Of a stretch of 38,912 nucleotides of DNA, positions 14,093 to 21,503 are shown one piece after another (positions within the stretch are counted from its first letter, which is position 1; each line of letters begins with the position of its first letter). The notes under the pieces are model-generated. The model had not been told where the DNA came from, did no database searches, and was given only the letters and a program-made list of their open reading frames with translations. Both the position numbers and the translations under genes were made by a program. The DNA comes from an uncultured Oscillospiraceae bacterium (GTDB lineage Bacteria > Bacillota > Clostridia > Oscillospirales > Acutalibacteraceae). The DNA is taken from contig UQFM01000008.1 of assembly GCA_900540295.1 (NCBI GenBank), positions 1 to 38,912 of the forward strand. Direction: 5' to 3'.

Positions 14093-15163
14093 TTATGTCG
14101 CCGATTTCAGCTTTTCGGCGGTGTCCGCCGTAATCAGCGCGTCAATAATTTCGTCAAGGTCGCCGTTTAGGATTTGCTCGATTTTGTAAAGCGTCAACCC
14201 AATGCGGTGGTCGGACACGCGTCCCTGCGGGTAATTGTAGGTGCGGATGCGTTCACTGCGGTCGCCTGTGCCGACCTGACTGCGGCGCTCGCCCGCAATT
14301 TCGGCGTCGTGCTTGGCGCGTTCAATCTCATAAAGGCGGGAACGCAAAACCTTGAGCGCCTTGTCTTTGTTTTTGTGCTGACTGCGCTCGTCCTGACACT
14401 CCACCACCATACCCGTGGGCAGATGCGTCACGCGAATCGCGGACGAGGTTTTGTTGACCTTTTGCCCGCCTGCGCCGCTTGAGCGGAATACGTCGATTTG
14501 CAAATCGGCGGGGTTCAGTTCAAACTCAACCTCTTCCGCTTCGGGAAGTACCGCCACGGTCGCCGTGGACGTGTGCACGCGCCCTTGGCTTTCCGTTTCG
14601 GGTACACGCTGAACGCGGTGCACGCCGCTTTCAAATTTCAGCCGTGAATACGCGCCGTCGCCCTCTACGGTAAAGCTGATTTCCTTAAACCCGCCAAGTT
14701 CGGTTTCATTGGCGTTGATTAACTCGGTTTTAAACCCTTTTGCCTCGGCATACATCGAATACATACGGTACAGCGACGCGGCAAACAGCGCCGCCTCTTC
14801 GCCGCCCGCGCCGCCGCGAATCTCGACAATCACGTTTTTGTCGTCGTTCGGGTCGCGCGGAAGCAGAAGAATCTTCAATTCCTCGTGTAAAGCTTCTAAC
14901 CTTTCCGCAGTTTCGTCAAATTCTTCCTGCGCCATTTGCCGCAGTTCGCGGTCTGTACCGCTTTCATTCAGCAGCTCACGTGCTTCTTCGTTTGCGGATT
15001 TCGTCTTTTTATAGGCGGCAAAGGTTTCGACAATCGGTGTTAAGTGCTTTGCCTCTTTCATAAGCGAGGCATACAACACTTGGTCGGAAACGACCGTCGG
15101 GTCGCAAAGCTGTTCGTTGATTGCCGCGAAGCGCTCTTCAATACCCTCTAATTTCTCAATCAT
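14093..15163 (-). CDS. prfA: peptide chain release factor 1
   Basis: The 356-residue protein has the usual RF1 length and order. The GGQ loop that triggers peptidyl-tRNA hydrolysis is in SSGAGGQKVNKTSS, followed by IRVTHLPTGMVVECQDERSQ. The segment before it has the RGGAGGEEAALFA and RVPETESQGRVHTS stretches of the family. It should read UAA and UAG stops. It overlaps the DUF951 gene by 4 bases (ATGA), which is a common pairing near prfA in Firmicutes. No promoter is seen just upstream, so it depends on the DUF951/GH110 transcript or a promoter inside the GH110 gene. Confidence 0.97.
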   Translation of the reverse strand: MIEKLEGIEERFAAINEQLCDPTVVSDQVLYASLMKEAKHLTPIVETFAAYKKTKSANEEARELLNESGTDRELRQMAQEEFDETAERLEALHEELKILLLPRDPNDDKNVIVEIRGGAGGEEAALFAASLYRMYSMYAEAKGFKTELINANETELGGFKEISFTVEGDGAYSRLKFESGVHRVQRVPETESQGRVHTSTATVAVLPEAEEVEFELNPADLQIDVFRSSGAGGQKVNKTSSAIRVTHLPTGMVVECQDERSQHKNKDKALKVLRSRLYEIERAKHDAEIAGERRSQVGTGDRSERIRTYNYPQGRVSDHRIGLTLYKIEQILNGDLDEIIDALITADTAEKLKSAT

Positions 15164-15354
15164 TTTGTTTCTTCATCTTTCCGTATAATTTTTTTAATGC
15201 TTTTCTCAATCTTGACGCGCGGCACCATAACCTCGCGCCCGCATGCGGTACAGCGCAGACGAAAATCCATACCGACGCGCAGTACGGCAAACTGCTTATT
15301 GCCGCAGGGATGCGGTTTTTTCATTTCCAAAACGTCGCCGACACGGACGTCCAT
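15160..15354 (-). CDS. DUF951 family small protein
   Basis: The 64-residue protein has the DUF951 pattern: VRVGDVLEMKKPHPCGNKQF, then RVGMDFRLRCTACGREV and a basic tail. The cysteines CG and CTAC could bind zinc. Function is unknown; it is related to Bacillus YyzM. I choose ATG 15354 rather than a GTG at 15363 because AGGAG (15363-15367) lies 8 bases upstream of the ATG. That ribosome site is inside the end of the GH110 gene, whose TGA lies between it and the start, so translation is probably coupled. Confidence 0.85.
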   Translation of the reverse strand: MDVRVGDVLEMKKPHPCGNKQFAVLRVGMDFRLRCTACGREVMVPRVKIEKSIKKIIRKDEETK

Positions 15355-15359
15355 CGCAA

Positions 15360-17126
15360 TCACTCCTGTATATCGCAGTTTATGTTTTTGCAGGCGGTTA
15401 TCGCGCAGACACTGCCTGTTTCACCCGATTCGCGAATAATCTTGTTGTTTTGCACCGTCAGATTTTCCACGCTTTCTATGACAAAGGCACGGTCGTGGAA
15501 CAGGTGAACCGTATTATTTTCCACCGTGATGTTTTTATGCACGGGGGTTTCGGGCAACTTGCTGCCTTTTACAACAGGATGCACGTATACGGCGGGTGCA
15601 TCCTTCCACTCCGTCTGTCCCGTTTCACGGATGAAAAATTCGTTGCTGCGAATCGTCATATCCCGCACGGGGCCCGATTCATACCACTCGTTGGAATCAT
15701 TGGAGATGAAAATACACGCCATTGCCATGTGGTCAAAGCGGTTGTTTTCAATCAGGACTTTTTTGCGCGTGGTGCAAAGAATCCCGCGTGTCGGAATGGA
15801 ATCAAAGGTGCATCCGCGCACGGTGACTTCGGGGGTGTAGGTGACATTTTCCGCAACATATTTCGGCTCCGCACCGACTTTGTCGCAGATTTCCGACGGC
15901 AGAGGTTTATCAAAGGCAACGGTCATGGTTTTCATATCGTTGCCGTCTTCGCCCGGCTTTCCCGCTTTTACAACGGTAAATATTTCCTCTGTGCCGCCGA
16001 GCGGCGCAAGCGTGTCCCGCGCGTAAAAGATAACCTCGTCCCCGACGTGGAACTGCGGAAACCCGCCCTGTTGGTTGTGCACATAACGAAGCCGCAGTGT
16101 ATTTGCATCTGCACGGTTTTCCACACGGGTGAACGTGCCGTGAATGTTAATCGGGTCGTCGTGCGCATGGGAAAATTGGCAGTTTTCAATCTCTATTTTG
16201 CCGCCCGCACCCGAAACGTGAATCAAATCCGCATAGCTTGTGCAAAGGCGTCCGTCCTCGTTCGGGACAAATCGGCAGTTTTTGAATGCAACATCTTTGC
16301 ACATCTGTGTCAGCCAGCCGAACCCGTGCAGATAATGCGGTGTTACGCCGTCCACGGTAATTTCTTCGCTTTCCCAAAAGAATGCGCCTGCAGTCGGACG
16401 CTGGCGGGAAGCGCACATTTGCGCCGTCATACCGATTTTTTGCCACGGCTTCGGCACATCTCCGAAATAGCGCACACGGATTTCATTTGCCCCTGTTTTT
16501 TTGCAAAGCATCGCGCGCGCGAACGGCGACTGTGTGATATGGTATCTTCTCTGTATTTTCGTTTCGGGGTCAAATCCCACCACGCAGTAGCTTTTGTGCG
16601 CGTTGTATTGGGTATAATACGGTTTCCCCGTGTAGGGGCTTGTGCCGCAAATCCATTGCACTCTTCCGTGCCGAATTTGAAAATCACAGCCCTTTGCCGC
16701 TTCAAAAACGGCATAGCCCTTGCCGACTTCTTTGACAGTGACCTGTGAGGTGGTCGGGCTTTCAAAATCCCAGGAAAAATTGCGGAGTGTGATGTTTTTA
16801 CACCACACTACGCCGAGTGCGGACATATCGCCGTGGAACACAAACCGACAGCCGTTTCCCTCAATGGTCAAATTCTCGATATCTTCCGGCAAAATGCCGA
16901 AGGTCTTTTGCGGAAAGCGCACGCTGTCTGTATTGGAAGTATGGTACTCCCGCACGGGGCAAAAATCCTTATAGATATGAATTTCACCGTTTTTGGGAAG
17001 ATTCAGGGTGCACGGTTCACCGAGATATTTTATATGCGCCAGCACATTTTGCATCACAACGGCGCAGTCGCCGTTTTTTGCATTTTCGTCACTGCCGATA
17101 AAATCGGAGAACGAAACGGTTTTCAT
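15360..17126 (-). CDS. GH110 exo-alpha-1,3-galactosidase
   Basis: The 588-residue protein is a right-handed beta-helix with repeated short strands (NLTIEGNGCRFVFHG, NITLRNFSWDF, EITVDGV, VAFKNCRF, KIEIENCQF, EVTVRGCTF, KVLIENNRF, NITVENNTV, NLTVQNNKI). It matches GH110, which removes alpha-1,3-linked galactose from blood group B and linear Gal-alpha-1,3-Gal. Three Asp expected in the active site are present with the right spacing: D300 in YADLIHV and D323-D324 in AHDDPINIHG. There is no signal peptide, unlike many GH110 enzymes of Bacteroides, so it acts in the cytoplasm. ATG 17126 has AAGGAG 9 bases upstream, directly after a terminator. It lies in front of DUF951-prfA, an unusual place for a glycosidase. 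Confidence 0.85.
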   Translation of the reverse strand: MKTVSFSDFIGSDENAKNGDCAVVMQNVLAHIKYLGEPCTLNLPKNGEIHIYKDFCPVREYHTSNTDSVRFPQKTFGILPEDIENLTIEGNGCRFVFHGDMSALGVVWCKNITLRNFSWDFESPTTSQVTVKEVGKGYAVFEAAKGCDFQIRHGRVQWICGTSPYTGKPYYTQYNAHKSYCVVGFDPETKIQRRYHITQSPFARAMLCKKTGANEIRVRYFGDVPKPWQKIGMTAQMCASRQRPTAGAFFWESEEITVDGVTPHYLHGFGWLTQMCKDVAFKNCRFVPNEDGRLCTSYADLIHVSGAGGKIEIENCQFSHAHDDPINIHGTFTRVENRADANTLRLRYVHNQQGGFPQFHVGDEVIFYARDTLAPLGGTEEIFTVVKAGKPGEDGNDMKTMTVAFDKPLPSEICDKVGAEPKYVAENVTYTPEVTVRGCTFDSIPTRGILCTTRKKVLIENNRFDHMAMACIFISNDSNEWYESGPVRDMTIRSNEFFIRETGQTEWKDAPAVYVHPVVKGSKLPETPVHKNITVENNTVHLFHDRAFVIESVENLTVQNNKIIRESGETGSVCAITACKNINCDIQE

Positions 17127-17148
17127 ATAGACGCACTCCTTTGAAAAA

Positions 17149-17177
17149 GGCGTATCAAAATCAAACTTTGATACGCC
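17149..17177 (-). terminator. terminator/attenuator just upstream of GH110
   Basis: GGCGTATCAAA (17149-17159) and TTTGATACGCC (17167-17177) form a perfect 11-bp stem with a 7-base loop. On the minus strand TTTTT follows, and the GH110 ribosome site AAGGAG begins three bases after that. It ends the Nudix-COG2426 transcript and could act as an attenuator for GH110. Confidence 0.85.
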
Positions 17178-17193
17178 GATGTGTACTTATTTT

Positions 17194-17691
17194 TTATGCC
17201 ATGGAGAAAATGCCGTAGGTGAAGAAGGACATAATCAAGCCCGCAATAAACACGCCCAATGCAATAATCGGAAGCGAGCGTTTCATATCGATATCCAAAA
17301 GCGCCGCCATTAAAGCACCCGTCCATCCGCCTGTGCCGGGCAGGGGAATCGCCACGAAAATCAGAAGTCCCCAGGATTTGTAGCGCAAAACCTTATCTTT
17401 GTTGCGTTCGGTTTTGGCTTCTAATTTGGTAATGATTTTTTCAAAAAATTTGAACCGCCGCAAAAACTCGAATATCTTTTTAATAAACAAAATGATAAAC
17501 GGAATCGGTAGCATATTGCCGATATAGCAAATGGCAAATGCCTTAAAAAAGTTGATTTCCAAAAGTCTTGCGGCAATCATACCGCCGCGCAGTTCCAAAA
17601 TCGGTAACAGGGAAATGAAAAAGGCGGTCAGCTCGGGTGGGATTTTGTCCTGAAACAGTTCCACAAGGGCTTGGGCAAGTGTTTCTGCCAT
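17194..17691 (-). CDS. COG2426 small multidrug export family membrane protein
   Basis: The 165-residue protein has four to five membrane segments and the family signature LLPILELRGGMIAARLL, followed by GNMLPIPFIILFIKKIFEFLR and the GLLIFVAIPLPGTGGWTGALMAALL stretch. The family is annotated as small multidrug export, but the true substrate is not known. The start at 17691 is set by AAGGAG about 6 bases upstream; the longer frame to 17796 would overlap the Nudix gene widely. It lies 13 bases after the Nudix gene and is followed by a strong terminator. Confidence 0.85.
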   Translation of the reverse strand: MAETLAQALVELFQDKIPPELTAFFISLLPILELRGGMIAARLLEINFFKAFAICYIGNMLPIPFIILFIKKIFEFLRRFKFFEKIITKLEAKTERNKDKVLRYKSWGLLIFVAIPLPGTGGWTGALMAALLDIDMKRSLPIIALGVFIAGLIMSFFTYGIFSMA

Positions 17692-17704
17692 ATTGTTCTC
17701 CTTT

Positions 17705-18439
17705 TTACAGCAGACCGTGCTTATCCATATAGGATTTTGCACGTTCCAAAATACTTTTGTCGTTTTCGTAATTGAGGGTGCGCAGACACGCGTCATAGCC
17801 TAACCAAATATAATCCTCAATTTCGCTTTGCTGAATGACGGTTTGCGTATCCTCGGTGGACGCCAGAAAAATCAGCACGGTTTTGTCAATCCGCCCCTGA
17901 ATGGTGTATGCGGATTTCGCTTTGAAGTCGGGCAGAATTTCAATGTGCAGACCCGTTTCCTCCAAAACCTCGCGCTTGGCGGTTTCCTCGTCGGTTTCAT
18001 TTGCTTCCACGTGCCCTTTCGGGAATCCCCAGTGGGCACTGCGTTTGTTTTTTATCAGCAAAAAGCGCTTTTCGCCGCCGATGTCGCGGTACACGACCGC
18101 GCCGCAGGAACGCTCATAAAAGCATTCTATGGTGACACCCTGCCCTTTATGCAGAAAAGCAACGGCAGGTTTTATATCGTTGATAATAAACCGCTTGGAT
18201 TTCGGTGAGACAACCAAATATACCGCATGGCGGCGTTTGTCCTTAATCACTGCTGTAACACGACCGTCAAAATTGCGCACAGGGTGGTCAACGCCCATAA
18301 TGTACGCGCCCGCAACGGGGGAGTGCGGCAAAAGTCCGCTTTCAACGACGCCGTAATTCAGCAGATATTTTACGTTGGTCTCACGGTCAAAGCGGCCGAG
18401 GGGTTTGGTAACCCGCACTTTGACAAATTTACCCAACAT
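17705..18439 (-). CDS. fusion of an inorganic-pyrophosphatase-like domain and a Nudix hydrolase
   Basis: The 244-residue protein has two domains. Residues 1-100 (MLGKFVKVRVTKPLG, NYGVVESG, GAYIMGVDHPVRNFDGRVTAVI) resemble the soluble inorganic pyrophosphatase-like proteins of Firmicutes but lack the Asp cluster needed for catalysis. Residues 105-244 are a Nudix hydrolase with a complete Nudix box (GHVEANE, then AKREVLEETGLH). The C-terminal domain looks like Ap4A or NTP-type hydrolases (SAHWGFPKGHVE). It would clean up nucleoside diphosphate derivatives. ATG 18439 has AAGGAG 11 bases upstream and a consensus promoter. The N-terminal assignment is from pattern memory; the Nudix call is firm. 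Confidence 0.85.
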   Translation of the reverse strand: MLGKFVKVRVTKPLGRFDRETNVKYLLNYGVVESGLLPHSPVAGAYIMGVDHPVRNFDGRVTAVIKDKRRHAVYLVVSPKSKRFIINDIKPAVAFLHKGQGVTIECFYERSCGAVVYRDIGGEKRFLLIKNKRSAHWGFPKGHVEANETDEETAKREVLEETGLHIEILPDFKAKSAYTIQGRIDKTVLIFLASTEDTQTVIQQSEIEDYIWLGYDACLRTLNYENDKSILERAKSYMDKHGLL

Positions 18440-18499
18440 CTGTGGTACGACTCCTTACACACTCGAAAGAATTCCGAGTTATGACAATATCTACCGCTT

Positions 18500-18528
18500 A
18501 TTATACAGAAAACCGCAGACAGTTGCAA
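18500..18528 (-). promoter_or_regulatory. promoter of the Nudix-COG2426 unit
   Basis: On the minus strand TTGCAA (18523-18528) and TATAAT (18500-18505) are 17 bases apart. A small hairpin (ACTCG/CGAGT, 18461-18479) lies in the leader. Confidence 0.85.
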
Positions 18529-18599
18529 GACTAAATTTGGAATATCCTTTTTAAAAAGATACGAATGATAAATCCCGAAGCACACTTGCCGTCTGCATA

Positions 18600-18628
18600 T
18601 TGACAATTTTCACACGGTTTGTTATATT
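18600..18628 (+). promoter_or_regulatory. promoter of the GNAT-kinase-tautomerase unit
   Basis: TTGACA (18600-18605) and TATATT (18623-18628) are 17 bases apart. The transcript would start near 18635 with a leader of about 38 bases. It is divergent from the Nudix promoter. Confidence 0.85.
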
Positions 18629-18672
18629 GAGCTTGTAAGACAGAACCGCCTTATAGAGAAACGGAAACGCGT

Positions 18673-19443
18673 ATGATTTTAAAGGATTTAATTTCTCTGT
18701 CCGATGTATTTGCACCCGCCGCGTATGCAGAGATGCGGCGCACGGAGTGGGGCGTGCTGTTTTGGGATGACAACAATCCCACAAAGCACGATATTAACCA
18801 CGCCCGTATTTTAAACGACGAAAGGTTTGCCGACGCGCTTGCGGAGATTCGGGAATTCTATACCGACAGGGGGCTTGTGCCGCGCGTGTATCTTTGCCGA
18901 AATCAGCAGGAGACGCAAAAAGAAACGCTTGCCGCAAACGGCTATAAGCTGTATGGGGACTGGGGTTTTCAGCATTTTTTGCTGACCGAGCAAAACCGTA
19001 TACCCGAAACACATCAGCTGGAAATTCGGGAGCTGACAGATTCCTCGGCAGTCACCGAACGGTTGCTGCAGAATTTATACGGTATTTATCAGGCGGAAGA
19101 CCCTGATACAATCAACCGTATGTCGCGCTTACTGCCGCGCTGTATTGAAAGCAAAATGTGCCGTGTATGGTGCGGATATTTTGAGGGTGACCCTGCCTGT
19201 CTTGCCATGATAGCGGACTCCCTTTACGGCATGCAGTTCTTCGATTTGGTGGAAACCGCCAAGCAGTATCAAAACCGCGGGTTTGCACGTGAATTGGTTT
19301 CGTTTATGGTCGAACGCGCCGAACGTCCGACTTTTCTGTATTCTGAAAATCCGACCGCCATCCGTATTTACGAGCAGGCGGGTTTTCGCCCGATTGCCTT
19401 GTCGGACGACCCCGTCAGTTGGCGCGCCGTATATGAAAGATGA
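18673..19443 (+). CDS. GNAT-family N-acetyltransferase
   Basis: The 256-residue protein has its GNAT fold in the second half. The acetyl-CoA loop is QYQNRGFARELVSFM (about residues 200-214, Q-x-x-x-x-G-x-A form) and the closing strand is NPTAIRIYEQAGFRPI. The first 110 residues form a separate region with no clear motif (possibly a degenerate first GNAT copy). The acceptor is unknown. The ATG at 18673 has only a weak ribosome site. The next gene starts 4 bases after the stop. Confidence 0.85.
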   Translation: MILKDLISLSDVFAPAAYAEMRRTEWGVLFWDDNNPTKHDINHARILNDERFADALAEIREFYTDRGLVPRVYLCRNQQETQKETLAANGYKLYGDWGFQHFLLTEQNRIPETHQLEIRELTDSSAVTERLLQNLYGIYQAEDPDTINRMSRLLPRCIESKMCRVWCGYFEGDPACLAMIADSLYGMQFFDLVETAKQYQNRGFARELVSFMVERAERPTFLYSENPTAIRIYEQAGFRPIALSDDPVSWRAVYER

Positions 19444-19447
19444 AACT

Positions 19448-20359
19448 ATGCAGTACGAAAAAGAAGTATTCTCTCTGTATCGGGCAAAAACGGGTCGCAG
19501 ACCTGTGCGTGCCGAACGCTTGGGCGGCGGATATTATGCGGATGTTTACCGTATGTATACGGAAAACGGTGCATGTCCCGATGTGGTGAAAATATATAAA
19601 ACAAAGGGTATGATGGCACAGGAGTGTGCATCGCTTGCCGTTTTGCGCGAACACGCGATTTTTCCGATGCCGCAGGTGTTGTGGACGCAGACGGCAGAAG
19701 AAGGCTGTCCGCTTGACGTTATGGCAATGGAATACCTTGCAGGGCAAAACGGCGGCGGTGTGCGGTATTTTTCAAAACGCAAGCGCGAAAAGCTCGCAGA
19801 GCAGGTTACCGACAATCTGCTCGCTTGGCACAGTACGGTCAATCCGTCGGGGTTCGGTGCTTTGAATGCAAAAGAATTTACCCCCGTTTGGCAGACCTAT
19901 TACTTTGAAAAAGCACAAGGCATTTTTAAAACGGCACAAGATTTGCACAACGGCGGACGTTTCCCGAGTGACGCACTGCAAACGATGTGTACGGCGTTAG
20001 AACGGTTTGACAGCCTGTTTTCCCAACCGATTACACAAGCCTCCCTGATTCACGGCGACTACAATATGTGGAATGTGTTGGTCGATAAAAAAGCGTGCGC
20101 GGTTACGGCTGTCATTGACCCGTGCAACTGTATGTGGGCGGACAGCGAAATGGATTTGTATCAGTTAAACAATGCAAACGGCAAGCATTTGGGGCTGTTG
20201 GAAGCATATGCGAGAAAAAGACCGCTTTCCGAAAATTTCGGCGCAAAATGTGCATTCTATGAATTGTTCACCGAGACAGAGCATTATTATCATTCGGGGC
20301 ATTCGGTAGATAAAATGCGTGTGCAGATGCAAACCGATGCTTTAAAAAAATATTTATGA
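19448..20359 (+). CDS. APH-like phosphotransferase family protein
   Basis: The 303-residue protein has the aminoglycoside phosphotransferase/choline kinase fold. The glycine-rich ATP loop is LGGGYYADVYRM, the catalytic loop is LIHGDYNMWNVLV (Asp as base, Asn as metal ligand), and the metal Asp is in VIDPCNCMWADSEMDLY. Such proteins phosphorylate small molecules (sugars, choline, antibiotics, or fructosamines); the substrate is not shown. An in-frame ATG at 19433 overlaps the GNAT gene; I chose 19448, after its stop, but neither has a clear ribosome site. It is in one unit with the GNAT and tautomerase genes. Confidence 0.85.
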   Translation: MQYEKEVFSLYRAKTGRRPVRAERLGGGYYADVYRMYTENGACPDVVKIYKTKGMMAQECASLAVLREHAIFPMPQVLWTQTAEEGCPLDVMAMEYLAGQNGGGVRYFSKRKREKLAEQVTDNLLAWHSTVNPSGFGALNAKEFTPVWQTYYFEKAQGIFKTAQDLHNGGRFPSDALQTMCTALERFDSLFSQPITQASLIHGDYNMWNVLVDKKACAVTAVIDPCNCMWADSEMDLYQLNNANGKHLGLLEAYARKRPLSENFGAKCAFYELFTETEHYYHSGHSVDKMRVQMQTDALKKYL

Positions 20360-20377
20360 GATTGTGAGGAAAATCAG

Positions 20378-20722
20378 ATGCCTTTTATAGACGTAAAACT
20401 TTCCGAAAGTTTGGAAACGGAAAAAATTGAATCGGTGAAAACTGAGCTCGGCAAGGCAATTCCATTGCTGCCCGGCAAAAGTGAGAATTATTTAATGGTC
20501 AACATTGAACCTGAATGCCATTTGTATTTCAAAGGCAGTAATGATGTGCCAACGGCAATGTGCTGTGTCAGCGTGTTTGGCAAAGCGTCGCGCGAGGCTT
20601 GTGAGGCACTCACAGCGGAAATTTGTAAGGTCTTAGAGACAGAAGCCGATGTGCCGCCGAACCGCTGTTATGTAAAATTCGATTTTTGCGATACGTGGGG
20701 TTATGACAGGTATTTGTTCTGA
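20378..20722 (+). CDS. MIF-like tautomerase
   Basis: The 114-residue protein resembles macrophage migration inhibitory factor and D-dopachrome tautomerase, with the same length and ending. Proline 2, the catalytic base after removal of Met, is present (MPFIDVKLS); the family's YLMVNIEPE strand, the SVFGKASREACEALTAEIC stretch and the end RCYVKFDFCDTWGY also match. It would catalyse keto-enol tautomerization of phenylpyruvate-like compounds. It is the third gene of the GNAT-kinase unit and lies just before the rnpB promoter. Human MIF's CXXC motif is not evident. Bacterial copies are known but less common than 4-oxalocrotonate tautomerase. Confidence 0.85.
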   Translation: MPFIDVKLSESLETEKIESVKTELGKAIPLLPGKSENYLMVNIEPECHLYFKGSNDVPTAMCCVSVFGKASREACEALTAEICKVLETEADVPPNRCYVKFDFCDTWGYDRYLF

Positions 20723-20727
20723 ACCGT

Positions 20728-20756
20728 TTGACATTCCGCGCGATTTATACTAAAAT
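20728..20756 (+). promoter_or_regulatory. rnpB promoter
   Basis: TTGACA (20728-20733) and TAAAAT (20751-20756) are 17 bases apart. The -10 ends 6 bases before the predicted 5' end of RNase P RNA. Confidence 0.85.
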
Positions 20757-20762
20757 ATATCT

Positions 20763-21096
20763 GTGAGCAGACTGAGCAATTGCGGGGCGGTGCGAGCCGC
20801 CATGAGGAAAGTCCGAGCATCACACAGCAGGGTAACGGCTAACGGCCGCCGAGGGTGACCTCCGGGAAAGTGCATAGAGATATACCGCCGCATTTTGCGG
20901 TAAGGGTGGAAAGGCGAGGTAAGAGCTCACCGGGATGTCGGTAACGGCATTGCCAAGTAAACCCTACCCGATGCAACATCGACTGAAGTTGTCAGCTGGG
21001 CAGATACTTCGAAGGATGGCTTCAGCACATCGGCAACGGTGTGCGTAGACAGATAATTGCTTTTAACGACAGAACTCGGCTTACAGGTTCGCTCAC
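20763..21096 (+). ncRNA. rnpB: RNase P RNA, class A
   Basis: The 334-base RNA has the universal blocks of bacterial RNase P RNA: TGAGGAAAGTCCGAGC near the start, the GGGTAACGGC region, the GGGAAAGTGCATAGAG and GAGGTAAGAGCTCACCG stretches, AAACCCTACCCGATGCAAC, and ACAGAACTCGGCTTACA at the end. GTGAGC (20763-20768) pairs with GCTCAC (21091-21096) as helix P1. It follows class A layout. One oddity is that the L15 sequence that pairs with the tRNA CCA end reads AGTAAACC where GGTAAACC is usual. TTTTTTTT follows at 21100-21107. Confidence 0.93.
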
Positions 21097-21108
21097 ATCT
21101 TTTTTTTC
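21091..21108 (+). terminator. rnpB terminator
   Basis: The P1 strand GCTCAC is followed by ATC and eight T residues. No separate hairpin is seen, so P1 itself may serve as the terminator stem. Confidence 0.55.
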
Positions 21109-21137
21109 GCCTCATACACTGTTATGGGGTGATTTTC

Positions 21138-21473
21138 ATGTTAGAGACTTTCTTTGGCGCGGTGTTTGTGGGATTGGTCTTGTTCGGGTTGCTGGCGCTT
21201 TGTTATCTGCTGATGTTCAAGGTCTGCCTGCCGAAAAAGAAATATCCGTTTTATTTGGTGATTCCCGCAAAACGCTGTGACAGTGATGTAACCGCCGCGG
21301 CGTATGCCGCGCGCATGAAAATGAATTTTTTGGGCGATGAAGGCTTCGGGTCGGTAATTGTGCTGGACTGCGGCATGGAAGAAACACAGCGCCTGAGCTG
21401 TTTAAACGTCTGCCGTGAGACGAACGGCATTTATCTTTGCAACATAAAGGATTTTGCGGATTTTGTCCGCTGA
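21138..21473 (+). CDS. single-span membrane protein of unknown function
   Basis: I do not recognise this 111-residue protein. It has one membrane helix near the start (about residues 5-30, FFGAVFVGLVLFGLLALCYLL), a basic anchor (PKKK), and a soluble alpha/beta tail of 75 residues (YPFYLVIPAKRC, RMKMNFLGDEGFGSVIVLDCG). The start at 21138 is chosen for a GGGGTG site 6 bases upstream; an upstream ATG at 21057 would lie within rnpB. It ends directly before recD2 and is probably co-transcribed with it. Confidence 0.7.
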   Translation: MLETFFGAVFVGLVLFGLLALCYLLMFKVCLPKKKYPFYLVIPAKRCDSDVTAAAYAARMKMNFLGDEGFGSVIVLDCGMEETQRLSCLNVCRETNGIYLCNIKDFADFVR

Positions 21474-21503
21474 ATGCGGAAAACTGAAAAAAGCGTGAAA
21501 CAT

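Noticed and set aside
15243..16748. 501-codon plus-strand frame opposite the GH110 gene
   Set aside because: It is fully antisense to a well-supported enzyme, has no ribosome site or recognisable domain, and its His/Arg/Phe-rich content is what the complement of the GH110 codons produces.
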